Under the pieces are notes generated by a model. That model ran no database searches and was not told the origin of the DNA. It saw only the letters and a list, made by a program, of their open reading frames with translations. Shown in pieces: positions 9,102-16,843 of a stretch of 64,000 nt of DNA. The stretch's first letter is position 1; every line of letters starts with the position of its first letter. Source of the stretch: Tenuibacillus multivorans (lineage in GTDB: Bacteria; Bacillota; Bacilli; Bacillales; Alkalibacillaceae); the NCBI RefSeq assembly GCF_900103915.1, contig NZ_FNIG01000009.1, positions 1 to 64,000 on the forward strand. The letters are read 5' to 3'. Position numbers and translations under genes: made by a program.

Positions 9102-10037
9102 TTATTTTACCCATTCATCAACTAATTCTTGATTCTCTTCAACCCATTTCTTAGCACCATCAAGTGGTTCTTCGGCATTTTCAACATAGTCTATTAGTTC
9201 ACCGATTTGTTCGTCATTCATCTTCCAGTTCTTAAAATATTCGCTTACGTTTGGATAATCATCCGCAAAATCTTGTCTTGTCGCATGGTGAATTTTCTCT
9301 ACACCACCGTAAGTTTCTTGTGGATCTTCTAAGAATTTTATATCATATTTTGAGAAGATCCAGTGTGGAGTCCAAAGTGGTGCCACGATTGGTTCTTCAT
9401 TTTTAACTGCTTCCCCAATTTCAGCTAACATGGCAGGTTCAGAGCTTGGTAGTAATTCAAAATCAAGGTTATAATCTTCAATTAATTGCTCCGTAACTTC
9501 CATCGTACCTGCACCAGGGTCAAAACCGACAATTTTTCCATCAAACAGTTCCTTATGTTCATTTAAGTCTTCTACACTATTAATATCTTCTAAATAGGTT
9601 GGAACGACAAGTCCTACTTTGGCATTATCAAACCATGTAGCCTCTGAGAAATTAACGGTATCTTGATATTCTTCTAGATAATTCGCATCTTGGACTGGTA
9701 ACCATACTTCTAAACTAACGTCGAGATCACCGGTCTCTAAAGCTTGCATCATAGTACCCATGTCCAATACGCTTAACTTCACGTTATAACCTTTATCTTC
9801 TAAAATGGCTTTCCACATATTTGTTATGGCAATATTCTCAGCCCAGTTAATTTGACCAATCGTGATTTCTTCAGCATTAACTTCTGTTTCTGAACTTGCC
9901 TGTTCACTTTCTGCACCAGCTTGTTCTGCTTCTGCTTGATCACTGTTTGATTCCTCATTATTGTCTCCACATGCAGTCAACACAGCAACCACTAGCAGAG
10001 CTAAGCTAAAACTAAGTGCTTTTTTCCAATTGTTCAT
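9102..10037 (-). CDS. Glycine betaine-binding lipoprotein (OpuAC family), orphan
   Basis: 311-aa extracellular substrate-binding protein of a betaine/proline-type ABC importer. A lipoprotein signal peptide ends in LTACG (Cys about residue 23), followed by an acidic, Glu/Ala-rich linker and then the OpuAC domain starting near ITIGQINWAEN. Several tryptophans (INWAEN, VWLPVQD, TWFDNAK, PLWTPHWIFSKY) are placed as in proteins that cage trimethylammonium groups. No ATPase or permease gene adjoins it, so it must work with components elsewhere. The start ATG follows GGGAG. It lies 2 kb from the betaine synthesis operon, suggesting an osmoprotection cluster. Exact ligand is inferred. Confidence 0.85.
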   Translation of the reverse strand: MNNWKKALSFSLALLVVAVLTACGDNNEESNSDQAEAEQAGAESEQASSETEVNAEEITIGQINWAENIAITNMWKAILEDKGYNVKLSVLDMGTMMQALETGDLDVSLEVWLPVQDANYLEEYQDTVNFSEATWFDNAKVGLVVPTYLEDINSVEDLNEHKELFDGKIVGFDPGAGTMEVTEQLIEDYNLDFELLPSSEPAMLAEIGEAVKNEEPIVAPLWTPHWIFSKYDIKFLEDPQETYGGVEKIHHATRQDFADDYPNVSEYFKNWKMNDEQIGELIDYVENAEEPLDGAKKWVEENQELVDEWVK

Positions 10038-10543
10038 GGTTAAAAAACTCCCTTTTCTTTTTGTATATTAGTTTAAAATGTTCCAAACGTTAAATCCGTT
10101 TAGAAATTTTTTAACAAAATATCAAAACAAAAACTCATCTCTTATTTAGAAGAGATAAGTCAAGCATTCATATAAATGGATAGATTTGCTAACCTTATCT
10201 GAAAGCTTTTTTTCTTAAGTAGCTACTTCAATAATTCTGATAACCAATTATTGATTATAGTACTTTTTTGCCTCTTTAACAACACCAATACTTAAGGCTT
10301 TTATGAGGTTTTTAAAACGCCTAAAAATTATAAAGAAAATTTCATTAAATATTTTTTAAACGTTCTTTATAGTTTTTATGTTAACGTGTTTAGATTAAAT
10401 GTCAAGGGGGGCTAGTGATTTGTTGAAAAATCAGTAGAATAAAACGTTAAAAATGAAGTTGCAATAAATTGCGAAAAGCTGATTAGGACAAGTCTAAAGT
10501 GTATTCTTTACTTTTTTTATAAATCGTTTGAAATTAACTATTA
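10038..10543. other. 506-bp AT-rich intergenic region with AAACG repeats
   Basis: No gene seen. Just upstream of the betaine-binding gene is AAACGTTAAATCCGTTT (10085-10101), AAACG arms around seven bases. Further AAACG/CGTT words occur near 10315, 10368 and 10443. This could be the promoter and operator region of that gene. No known riboswitch or tRNA is visible. Confidence 0.4.
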
Positions 10544-10984
10544 TTAAAATCTATAAGCACTTTCGCATGTATTAGCCATTGGTTCATAGTAACAATGCTG
10601 TTTATATTGTCCTGTGATTGGTTGACCGTACCATGTAGATGGACATTCGCCATACGGATTAAAATACCACAGCGCGTATTTAGCAGGATGTTGTCTCCAA
10701 TATTTTAATACTTTTCTGGCTAACTTTTTTTCCACACCTCTTGCTGGATTATAAAATAGATCACCCTTTTGGACTGCTTCAAAAGAATAATTTCCTCCTT
10801 GCACTTGATAAATGACATCCTCTATTGATCGCAAGCCTTCAAAATCTAAACAATCAGCCTTTCGTCGATTGACAATGACATTTCCGACCATAAGCATCCC
10901 TAGTCGACCTTCACCTTCAGCTTCTGCCCTCATCATCCTTGCAATTAAATTAATGTCATTTTGATTATGAGCCACTCTAGCCAA
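10544..10984 (-). CDS. cwlJ: Spore cortex-lytic hydrolase CwlJ
   Basis: 146-aa SleB/CwlJ-family hydrolase that degrades spore cortex peptidoglycan during germination. It matches CwlJ in length and in the blocks RMMRAEAEGEG (with the likely catalytic glutamate), MLMVGNVIVNRRKADCLDFEGLRSI, FYNPARG, ALWYFNPYGECPSTWYGQP and HCYYEPMANTCESAYRF. It has no signal peptide, as expected for CwlJ, which reaches the spore coat from the mother cell. The TTG at 10984 follows GAGGTGAGG. The coat partner gene gerQ is not next to it. Its presence shows that the organism forms spores or derives from a spore former. Confidence 0.92.
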   Translation of the reverse strand: MARVAHNQNDINLIARMMRAEAEGEGRLGMLMVGNVIVNRRKADCLDFEGLRSIEDVIYQVQGGNYSFEAVQKGDLFYNPARGVEKKLARKVLKYWRQHPAKYALWYFNPYGECPSTWYGQPITGQYKQHCYYEPMANTCESAYRF

Positions 10985-11054
10985 TTTTCCTCACCTCTAC
11001 AAGTAATGAATTTAAAAACGATTAAAAGTTCGTATACCAATATAGATATTATTT

Positions 11055-11138
11055 ATGTTGTATAGTGTTCTTGGCATCTGGTGTGGTGTCATTTTAATTG
11101 GGCTTTGGTTAAAAAAGTTAGGTAAAGAGGTATATTGA
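11055..11138 (+). CDS. 27-residue single-helix membrane peptide, possible remnant
   Basis: A short frame (MLYSVLGIWCGVILIGLWLK then KLGKEVY) encodes one clear hydrophobic helix with a basic tail. No convincing ribosome binding site. The same reading frame resumes seven bases later in the next small ORF, so both could be pieces of one decayed gene. I do not recognise it. Confidence 0.25.
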   Translation: MLYSVLGIWCGVILIGLWLKKLGKEVY

Positions 11139-11144
11139 ATATGA

Positions 11145-11273
11145 ATGAGGGATGCGGTTCATACAATTGACTATTCATTACTGACGATTGTTTATATGGT
11201 AGATTTTAAGTTGCCAAATGGAAGAGAAGTGACCAATCATAAATGGGTAGTGAAAGAAGAGCTTAAGCCATGA
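11145..11273 (+). CDS. 42-residue ORF, unknown, possible remnant
   Basis: Encodes MRDAVHTIDYSLLTIVYMVD followed by FKLPNGREVTNHKWVVKEELKP. It is in frame with the preceding 27-residue ORF, separated only by TGA, ATA and TGA. The composition looks protein-like, but I recognise no family. It may be the tail of a decayed gene. Confidence 0.25.
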   Translation: MRDAVHTIDYSLLTIVYMVDFKLPNGREVTNHKWVVKEELKP

Positions 11274-11535
11274 GGATTTCTCAAGAAAGTAGAATCCTTC
11301 TATAGACGTATCAATTTTTCCATCTGTCCGTTTAAAAAGTAGTTTAACCTACGCTCAAGTATTAACATACTCTGAAACAATGAACTTGTTGGTTCTCTTC
11401 TCTTGTGGAGTATTCTCAATCAAAATAAGAATCTAGTTTCAAAGATTCTATTAATATGTTTAAAGCTAATATGGAGGATTCTTACAAATGTTGTCGAAGG
11501 TAATTTATAACAATAATATTTTGGGGTAAAAATAA
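11274..11535. other. intergenic, nothing recognised
   Basis: AT-rich stretch between small ORFs. I see no gene, hairpin with T-run, or known RNA in it. Confidence 0.5.
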
Positions 11536-11625
11536 ATGGGTAAAATTTATGTACCTTCTAATGGAGTAGATTCATGGAAAAAATTATTAGCTGATTGTGA
11601 ATCAATAAGTAAGGAAGGAGGATAA
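11536..11625 (+). pseudogene. N-terminal fragment of a small hypothetical protein
   Basis: Encodes 29 residues beginning MGKIYVPSNGVDSWKKLLAD and then ends. The opening looks like the conserved start of a longer hypothetical family (MGKIYxPxxGxxxWKxLLADPE...), from which only the first ~20 residues remain. GGGGT lies before the ATG. Its stop overlaps the ribosome binding site of the next gene, so translation could couple the two. Family recall is uncertain. Confidence 0.4.
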
Positions 11626-11627
11626 GT

Positions 11628-11975
11628 TTGGATACAGATAAAGCAATTGAAATTGTAAACTTACTAGCAAATGGCGTGGATCCAGAGACAGGAGAAGTTT
11701 TTCCTAATAATAGTCCATATCAGCATCCTGAGGTAATAAGATCATTATTTTTAGCTATTAAAGCGTTAGAGAAGATGGATAAAAGTGAAAAGCGTCAAAA
11801 GAGGCTACCTAGGAACGCAGGGAAAAGTTGGACTGAAGAAGAAGAATACTTATTAGTAAAAGCTTTCGATGAAGGAAAATCAATTAATGAATTGTCAGAA
11901 GTGCATAAGAGGACAAAAGGTTCAATAAGGTCGAGGTTAATTAAGTTAGAGAAAATAGAAGAGTTCAAGATTTAA
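11628..11975 (+). CDS. Small putative DNA-binding protein with Myb/SANT-like C-terminus
   Basis: 115-aa protein starting at TTG, two bases after the stop of the preceding fragment and with AAGGAGG placed well. The N-terminal half has a conserved-looking block DTDKAIEIVNLLANGVDPETGEVFP and PYQHPEVIRSLFLAI. The C-terminal half, about residues 67-112, is a helix-turn-helix of the type KSWTEEEEYLLVKAFDEG, INELSEVHKRTKGSIRSRL, also seen as a C-terminal module in some helicases. Function is unknown; DNA binding is inferred. It is the only intact gene in an otherwise decayed 1.8-kb patch. Confidence 0.6.
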   Translation: MDTDKAIEIVNLLANGVDPETGEVFPNNSPYQHPEVIRSLFLAIKALEKMDKSEKRQKRLPRNAGKSWTEEEEYLLVKAFDEGKSINELSEVHKRTKGSIRSRLIKLEKIEEFKI

Positions 11976-11993
11976 GTTTATCATTATACTGAA

Positions 11994-12304
11994 ATGGACT
12001 TACTTCGTGCTACAGGAGGTCGACTAGCACCTGATAATTATGAGTTTGTTACACTTATTTTACAAATAATAATCATTTGATTTTTATACTGCCTAGTGGA
12101 GGTACAATGAAAGCGATCAAGTCATTGATGATTCAGAGCCTAGAGAACTGATGGCCATGGATTAATAACGCTGAGAAGAGGCTTGGAGGAACAGAAATGT
12201 ATACAATTATTGATTTTGAAGATAACATTAGTCGCTTAGGTAAACCACTAGCTTATACAAGGTTTGAGAACTTCTGGGTTGGAAAGGAAGTATTATCAAA
12301 GTAG
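11994..12304 (+). pseudogene. Decayed gene with several frameshifts, unknown family
   Basis: Protein-like blocks lie in successive frames on the plus strand: MDLLRATGGRLAPDNYEFV, then LPSGGTMKAIK, then DDSEPREL, then GHGLITLRRGLEEQK, then MYTIIDFEDNISRLGKPLAY with TRFENFWV. Joined, they read as one plausible protein, so I infer a gene broken by at least three frameshifts and a stop. The last piece runs up to the next gene. I do not recognise the family. Confidence 0.5.
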
Positions 12305-12314
12305 AGGTGTTAAG

Positions 12315-12854
12315 ATGTTAGACGAAAACACACCCATAAATGGTCTATCTAAAACGATTGTTGATTTTTGGAAATGGGCTTATTCGGATTTATTGATGAA
12401 TAATCATCGTGGTGTATTTGCAGAGTTTATTGTTGCAAGTTCTTTAGGTGTTGAAGAGACACAACGGATTGAATGGGACGTTGCTGATGTTAGTTTTAAA
12501 GGACATTCTATAGAGGTAAAGTCATCAGCTTTTGTTCAATCTTGGGATCAAAACAAATTAACAACGCCGGATTTCGATATAAGTAAAAAACATGTTTTTG
12601 GTGAGTATGGTCACTCAAAGAAGAGAAATTCAGATATTTATGTTTTTTGTTTATTAAAGGAAAAAGTATATCATAAGGTTGATCCATTAAATTTAGAGTA
12701 GTGGGAGTTCTATATCCTAACAACAAAATTTATCAATGACTATTTTGGTAATCAGAAGAGAGTTTCAATAAACAAAATAAGAAAAATCTCCAAACCTTTA
12801 AATTATAGTGAATTAAAAGAAAAAGTTAATAAGTTGATTATCAACAGCCCTTAA
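12315..12854 (+). pseudogene. PD-(D/E)XK nuclease-like gene split by an in-frame TAG
   Basis: From the ATG at 12315 (AGAGGTG upstream) the frame encodes MLDENTPINGLSKTIVDFWK and continues to a TAG at 12699, 128 codons in. It then continues in the same frame, WEFYILTTKFINDYFGNQKR to LNYSELKEKVNKLIINSP, ending at TAA 12852. Homologues I recall read straight through here, with a residue such as Q before WxFYVLT; CAG to TAG is one change. The block EWDVADVSFKGHSIEVKSSA has the D...E-x-K spacing of restriction-type nucleases. The active-site half lies before the stop, so a truncated product might fold. Specificity unknown. Confidence 0.65.
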
Positions 12855-12999
12855 TATGGGTTTTATGTTTTTTATAATATAGAGAATATTAGAAATGTTT
12901 AGTAGAAATGCTATAACCTAAAATAATCGGGAGAAGCTATACTGGTCTCAAACTATCACCTTCACAATAACTATGGTAGCAACCTAAAGGAGTTTACAT

Positions 13000-13812
13000 A
13001 TGCACTACATCAAACAACTTTTTCATTTTGGGTATCAACAGGCCTTGGCTTGTTTGTTCCCGGGTTTAATTTTTATAACATTAGCCGTAACCAATCTGGT
13101 ATCTGTTCCTGGAATCCCTCGTTATGATGTGATTTTGATCATTTGTTTACTCATTCAGGTTGTCATGGTAAAGACGGGGTTAGAGACGATAGATGAATTG
13201 AAGGTTATAACTTTATTTCACATCATCGGATTGACGTTAGAAATCTATAAGGTACATATGGGTTCGTGGAGTTATCCTGGAGAGGGTTATTCAAAGGTTG
13301 CGGGTGTTCCGTTATATAGTGGATTTATGTATGCTAGTGTGGCTAGTTATATGGTACAGGCTTGGCGGCGGTTAGATTTGAAAATTGATAAGTGGCCGTA
13401 TTTCTTATGGACGGTTCCGCTTGGTGCTGCAATCTATTTAAACTTTTTTACGCATCACTTTGTGTATGACATACGTTGGTTTTTGACAGGTGCATTATTC
13501 ATTATTTTTTGGAAAACAGTCGTGCATTTTAACGTTAATGGTGAACGTTATAAAATGCCTTTATCGCTTTCATTCTTTCTGATTGGATTTTTCATATGGG
13601 TAGCTGAGAACATTTCCACTCTATTAGATGGATATCGCTATCCTAATCAAGGTGACACATGGGAGCTTGTCCATGTCGGGAAGATCAGCTCGTGGTTTTT
13701 ATTGGTGGTCGTTAGTTTTATTATTGTTGCGCAGTTGAAACGTATAAAAGGGGAAGGGTTTACAGATCAAGAGGTCAAGCCAATAAAGGGCGAACGCAAA
13801 AAAGTGCTATAA
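13000..13812 (+). CDS. DUF817 integral membrane protein (YoaT-like)
   Basis: 270-aa polytopic membrane protein of the DUF817 family, with about eight hydrophobic segments. Characteristic blocks are FHIIGLTLEIYKVHMGSWSY and YSGFMYASVASYMVQAWRR, and near the C-terminus FFIWVAENISTLLDGYRYPNQ with WELVHVGKISSWFLLVVVSF. B. subtilis YoaT belongs to the same family; its function is not known. The ATG follows AAAGGAG. It stands alone, with a terminator downstream shared with the convergent PII-like gene. Confidence 0.85.
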   Translation: MHYIKQLFHFGYQQALACLFPGLIFITLAVTNLVSVPGIPRYDVILIICLLIQVVMVKTGLETIDELKVITLFHIIGLTLEIYKVHMGSWSYPGEGYSKVAGVPLYSGFMYASVASYMVQAWRRLDLKIDKWPYFLWTVPLGAAIYLNFFTHHFVYDIRWFLTGALFIIFWKTVVHFNVNGERYKMPLSLSFFLIGFFIWVAENISTLLDGYRYPNQGDTWELVHVGKISSWFLLVVVSFIIVAQLKRIKGEGFTDQEVKPIKGERKKVL

Positions 13813-13819
13813 ACTTTAA

Positions 13820-13855
13820 ATAAGCAGGATCCTCAGAAGGGATTCCTGCTTCTTT
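13820..13855. terminator. convergent terminator hairpin
   Basis: AAGCAGGATCC and GGATTCCTGCTT pair with one bulged base across a short loop, between convergent genes at 13812 and 13880. Confidence 0.7.
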
Positions 13856-13879
13856 ACAATTCGATTCCTCATACATTTA

Positions 13880-14548
13880 TTAATCATACAACCCATAAGT
13901 TTGGTTTATATCTTGAATAAAAATGATGCCGTTACCGGGTTCATCTATTTTAAGCTTTTTCCTAATTGAAGATACAATCGCATCGGTGCTGTCTCGCTCT
14001 GATAGGATCATGACGATTTCTTTTTCGGGTTCAATATTCATAGAAAAAAGTTTACTAGTTTCGTGGATGCCTGAGCCTCTTCCGTTTATGATGGTACCAC
14101 CTTTTGATCCAGCTTCCGATGCTGCATCAATGACATCTTCAGCGTTTCCTTTTTCTATAATCACTGTAATAGCATGATACATTTTTTGATCTGCACCTCG
14201 TCTTTCTAACATGTGATCGCTTTTTAGACTCCTTGCACCAATTACGCGGTTGATTGAGGTAGTAAAGGCTATGCCGTGATTGGGTTTTGAGAATTTGAAT
14301 TTTTGATCGAGTTTTTCAAGAACATAGTTAACTGTTTTTCTGTCGGATCCCATTAGGACGATTTCTTTTTTGACATCGTTTATCGCTAAAAGCTCAAGGA
14401 GATGGTTTTTGATCGTCCCTTTTCCTAATAGTACAGTCCCGCCTCGCATACCGTGTTTCTTGGCGGTTTGCAGTACTTTACTTCCTAGTCCAAAGTTGAC
14501 GATAATACAAACCAAATTAAGATCTGGATTTTTAGTATCAGTCGACAT
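13880..14548 (-). CDS. Double-domain PII-like protein partnered with DUF1538
   Basis: 222-aa protein made of two PII (GlnB)-like halves. Residues ~12-105 and ~125-220 repeat the same plan: a V/I-rich strand, an alanine-rich helix followed by RGGTVLLGKG or KGGTIINGRG, then KEIVLM/KEIVMI and a terminal strand. No T-loop tyrosine typical of GlnB modification is seen. PII domains sense nucleotides and usually bind a transporter. The gene is six bases downstream of a DUF1538 membrane protein gene, so it is very likely that protein's regulator. Not an ordinary nitrogen PII: the length is doubled and no amtB is nearby. Confidence 0.82.
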   Translation of the reverse strand: MSTDTKNPDLNLVCIIVNFGLGSKVLQTAKKHGMRGGTVLLGKGTIKNHLLELLAINDVKKEIVLMGSDRKTVNYVLEKLDQKFKFSKPNHGIAFTTSINRVIGARSLKSDHMLERRGADQKMYHAITVIIEKGNAEDVIDAASEAGSKGGTIINGRGSGIHETSKLFSMNIEPEKEIVMILSERDSTDAIVSSIRKKLKIDEPGNGIIFIQDINQTYGLYD

Positions 14549-14554
14549 TGTACT

Positions 14555-16036
14555 TTACTCCCCCTTTGCTTTATTGGATTTATATTTAAATGCTAGACCT
14601 AGTATTTGTAAGGCGATTAATGGTGTCATGGCTACTAATGCAATCATACCAAAGCCATCAATTAAAACACTAGCTCCTTGTGTCGCTTCTGCAGCGCCCT
14701 GTACAAAGGCTAAAATAAAGGTTGCGGTCATCGGGCCTGATGCTACACCACCTGAATCAAAGGCAATCCCAACGAATAGTTTAGGCGCAACATATGTCAA
14801 TGCTATGGCAATGATATAGCCTGGTAAAAGGTAATGCCATAATTGAAGTTCTGGTATGAGTACTCTTAATACGGATAAAAGAACGGCCAAGCCAACACCA
14901 ATTGATAGCGTCACTAATACGGCAGATCGTTTTACATAACCGCTCGTCACATCTTCTATTTGATGTGTCAGAACATATACGGCTGGTTCAGCTAATATCG
15001 TAACAAGACCTAGGGCAAAGGCTATGACAATAATATATGCTTTATTATCAAGGTTTGCTATATTATAACCTACAAAGCTACCAACGTCCATAAAACCAGC
15101 GTTAACACCTACAAGGAATAATACGAGTCCAATAAATGTAAACAGCAATCCCATTAAAATCTTTCTTACGCCTTTCATAGACATTTTAAAGGAAATTTTC
15201 TGAAATACAAGGAAAATTATAAGAATAGGTAATAAGGCTACAGTTATTTCAAACGTTATACTTGGGAATTCGTGTAAGAACGGCCCAATAATAGAGTTTG
15301 AGACGGTATTTCCTGCTAGACTCCCGGTCATTTCATCCGTTCCTGAAATGATATTCATAATCATCACGGTTATAATGGCACCTGTTGACGCAATGGCTAC
15401 TAATCCGAAACTATCTTTCTCGGAGGCTTTACTATCCTTTTTTAGAGCGGAAATACCTAAAGCAAGAGCTAGAATAAACGGTACGGTCAATGCGCCAGTA
15501 GTTGCACCGGATGCATCAAAGGAAATGGCTAAAAATTCAGGAGACGTAAAGATCGCCAGTCCAAAAACAATCAAATATAAAATCGTTAACAATTTATAAA
15601 GTGGAAAATTATAGACTATTCGAACAAGCCCTGCGGCAATGAGTAGTCCAATGCCAATTGAAACGACTACAACAACACTGGTTTTTGAAATGAGACCTGA
15701 GGTTACCATGTCAACTTGATCTGCGAGGATGTGTAAATCTGGTTCTGCAATGGAGATAAAAAAGCCAAGTAATATACCGGCAATCAAAATAATCCAGATT
15801 TTATTTGTTTTTGCAATAGCTTTCCCCATTCTTTGGCCGATGGGCGTAATACCAATATCAACTCCAAATAAAAAGATAGATAATCCAATTATGATTAAAA
15901 TCGCACCTAAAACAAATCGAATCAGTAAAGGGGTATCTAGAGGCGTTATCGTAAAATTTAAGATTAATACCATGACGGTAATGGGGAGAACGGCTATTAA
16001 TACTTCTTTTAACTTAGAAACGAGTACGCTAAAAAT
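14555..16036 (-). CDS. DUF1538 membrane protein, likely non-ATG start
   Basis: Polytopic membrane protein with about 12 hydrophobic segments and a clear internal duplication: AEPDLHILADQVDMVTSG matches AEPAVYVLTHQIEDVTSG, and SFDASGATTGALTVPFILA matches AFDSGGVASGPMTATFILA. This inverted-repeat style suits a secondary transporter; the substrate is unknown. The first in-frame ATG (15973) has no ribosome binding site and falls inside a likely first helix. Upstream, in frame, 21 more codons read as VLVSKLKEVLIAVLPITV, the usual N-terminus, up to a TGA at 16045. The only start-like codons there are ATT (16036) and ATC (16039), placed well after AAAGGA. I chose the ATT. Operon with the PII-like gene. 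Confidence 0.75.
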   Translation of the reverse strand: MFSVLVSKLKEVLIAVLPITVMVLILNFTITPLDTPLLIRFVLGAILIIIGLSIFLFGVDIGITPIGQRMGKAIAKTNKIWIILIAGILLGFFISIAEPDLHILADQVDMVTSGLISKTSVVVVVSIGIGLLIAAGLVRIVYNFPLYKLLTILYLIVFGLAIFTSPEFLAISFDASGATTGALTVPFILALALGISALKKDSKASEKDSFGLVAIASTGAIITVMIMNIISGTDEMTGSLAGNTVSNSIIGPFLHEFPSITFEITVALLPILIIFLVFQKISFKMSMKGVRKILMGLLFTFIGLVLFLVGVNAGFMDVGSFVGYNIANLDNKAYIIVIAFALGLVTILAEPAVYVLTHQIEDVTSGYVKRSAVLVTLSIGVGLAVLLSVLRVLIPELQLWHYLLPGYIIAIALTYVAPKLFVGIAFDSGGVASGPMTATFILAFVQGAAEATQGASVLIDGFGMIALVAMTPLIALQILGLAFKYKSNKAKGE

Positions 16037-16088
16037 GATTGGTCATTCCTTTCTATTAATTTAGCAAACTATGAATACGAGATCCATA

Positions 16089-16102
16089 GTTAAGCGCTTA
16101 CA
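16089..16102 (-). promoter_or_regulatory. possible CcpA cre site upstream of DUF1538
   Basis: On the minus strand TGTAAGCGCTTAAC fits the cre consensus TGWAARCGYTWNCW at 12 of 14 positions, with a symmetric AAGCGCTT core. It lies about 55 bp before the DUF1538 start and overlaps the end of the recombinase gene. Role inferred. Confidence 0.3.
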
Positions 16103-16661
16103 GATTGACATCGACTTTAATGAGTCGCGCTTCATGTTTATCGATCCCAATATAATGCAACGTATCTGAGGTCGAATGATGATTTAAAATTTTTGAGATG
16201 ATCGAAATCGCAATCCCTTTACGATAGGCGTGATAGGCAAAGGTTTTTCTTAATGTATGTGTACCGATTTTCCCTTTGACACCTGCTTCTTTTGCGGCAT
16301 GGTTAATGATACGATACGCTTGCTGACGAGTGATCGGATTGTTATCCTTCTTGGATTTAAAGAGGTAATTCGCTGGGTCAAAATCATACATAGACAGATA
16401 GGTTTTTATTTCCTTCTTTACACTAGTATTTAAATAGAATGCCTTCTTCTCACCAGTGTGTGTATCTGCAACATGTATAAAATCCTTGATTCCCTTACCA
16501 TCCCATACGTCCTCAATTTTTAAGGTTAGTAAATGACTAATTCTTAACCCCGTATTGATTCCGAGCACAAAAAACAATAAATCGCGTTGTGAATGTTGTT
16601 TTAATATTTTTTTAATGGTTCTAATGTCATTCAAATTCTTTATAGGATCAACGAATTCCAT
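16098..16661 (-). CDS. Short tyrosine recombinase (integrase catalytic domain only)
   Basis: 187-aa protein containing a complete tyrosine recombinase catalytic domain: the first arginine in INTGLRISHLLTL (about residue 40), HTLRKTFAYHAYRKG (H-x-x-R), LNHHS, and the nucleophile in LHYIGID. It lacks the N-terminal core-binding domain of phage or Xer integrases. Solitary proteins of this size are common in Firmicutes and are usually not next to a prophage, as here. The ATG is preceded by GGAGG. No attachment repeats or excision gene are seen nearby. It may act on its own locus or be a domesticated remnant. Confidence 0.85.
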   Translation of the reverse strand: MEFVDPIKNLNDIRTIKKILKQHSQRDLLFFVLGINTGLRISHLLTLKIEDVWDGKGIKDFIHVADTHTGEKKAFYLNTSVKKEIKTYLSMYDFDPANYLFKSKKDNNPITRQQAYRIINHAAKEAGVKGKIGTHTLRKTFAYHAYRKGIAISIISKILNHHSTSDTLHYIGIDKHEARLIKVDVNL

Positions 16662-16843
16662 GGGTTTCCTCCGAACATAATGTTACATAACTATATTATA
16701 TTTTAATTTAAGTAACATTACAATTTATATGCTTGATATAAAATTATTAATCACCTAATAGATACAATCAGTAAAAATGGAATAAATGTTGGTAATAGGT
16801 CATATGATTTAATTGGAATTTATTAAAATCATGGGGTGATTAA

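Noticed and set aside
10038-10543. Riboswitch upstream of the betaine-binding gene
   Set aside because: No conserved riboswitch core or terminator switch is visible; only AAACG repeats.
16098-16661. Prophage or integrative element
   Set aside because: Only a lone short recombinase; neighbours are housekeeping or metabolic genes and no att repeats were found.
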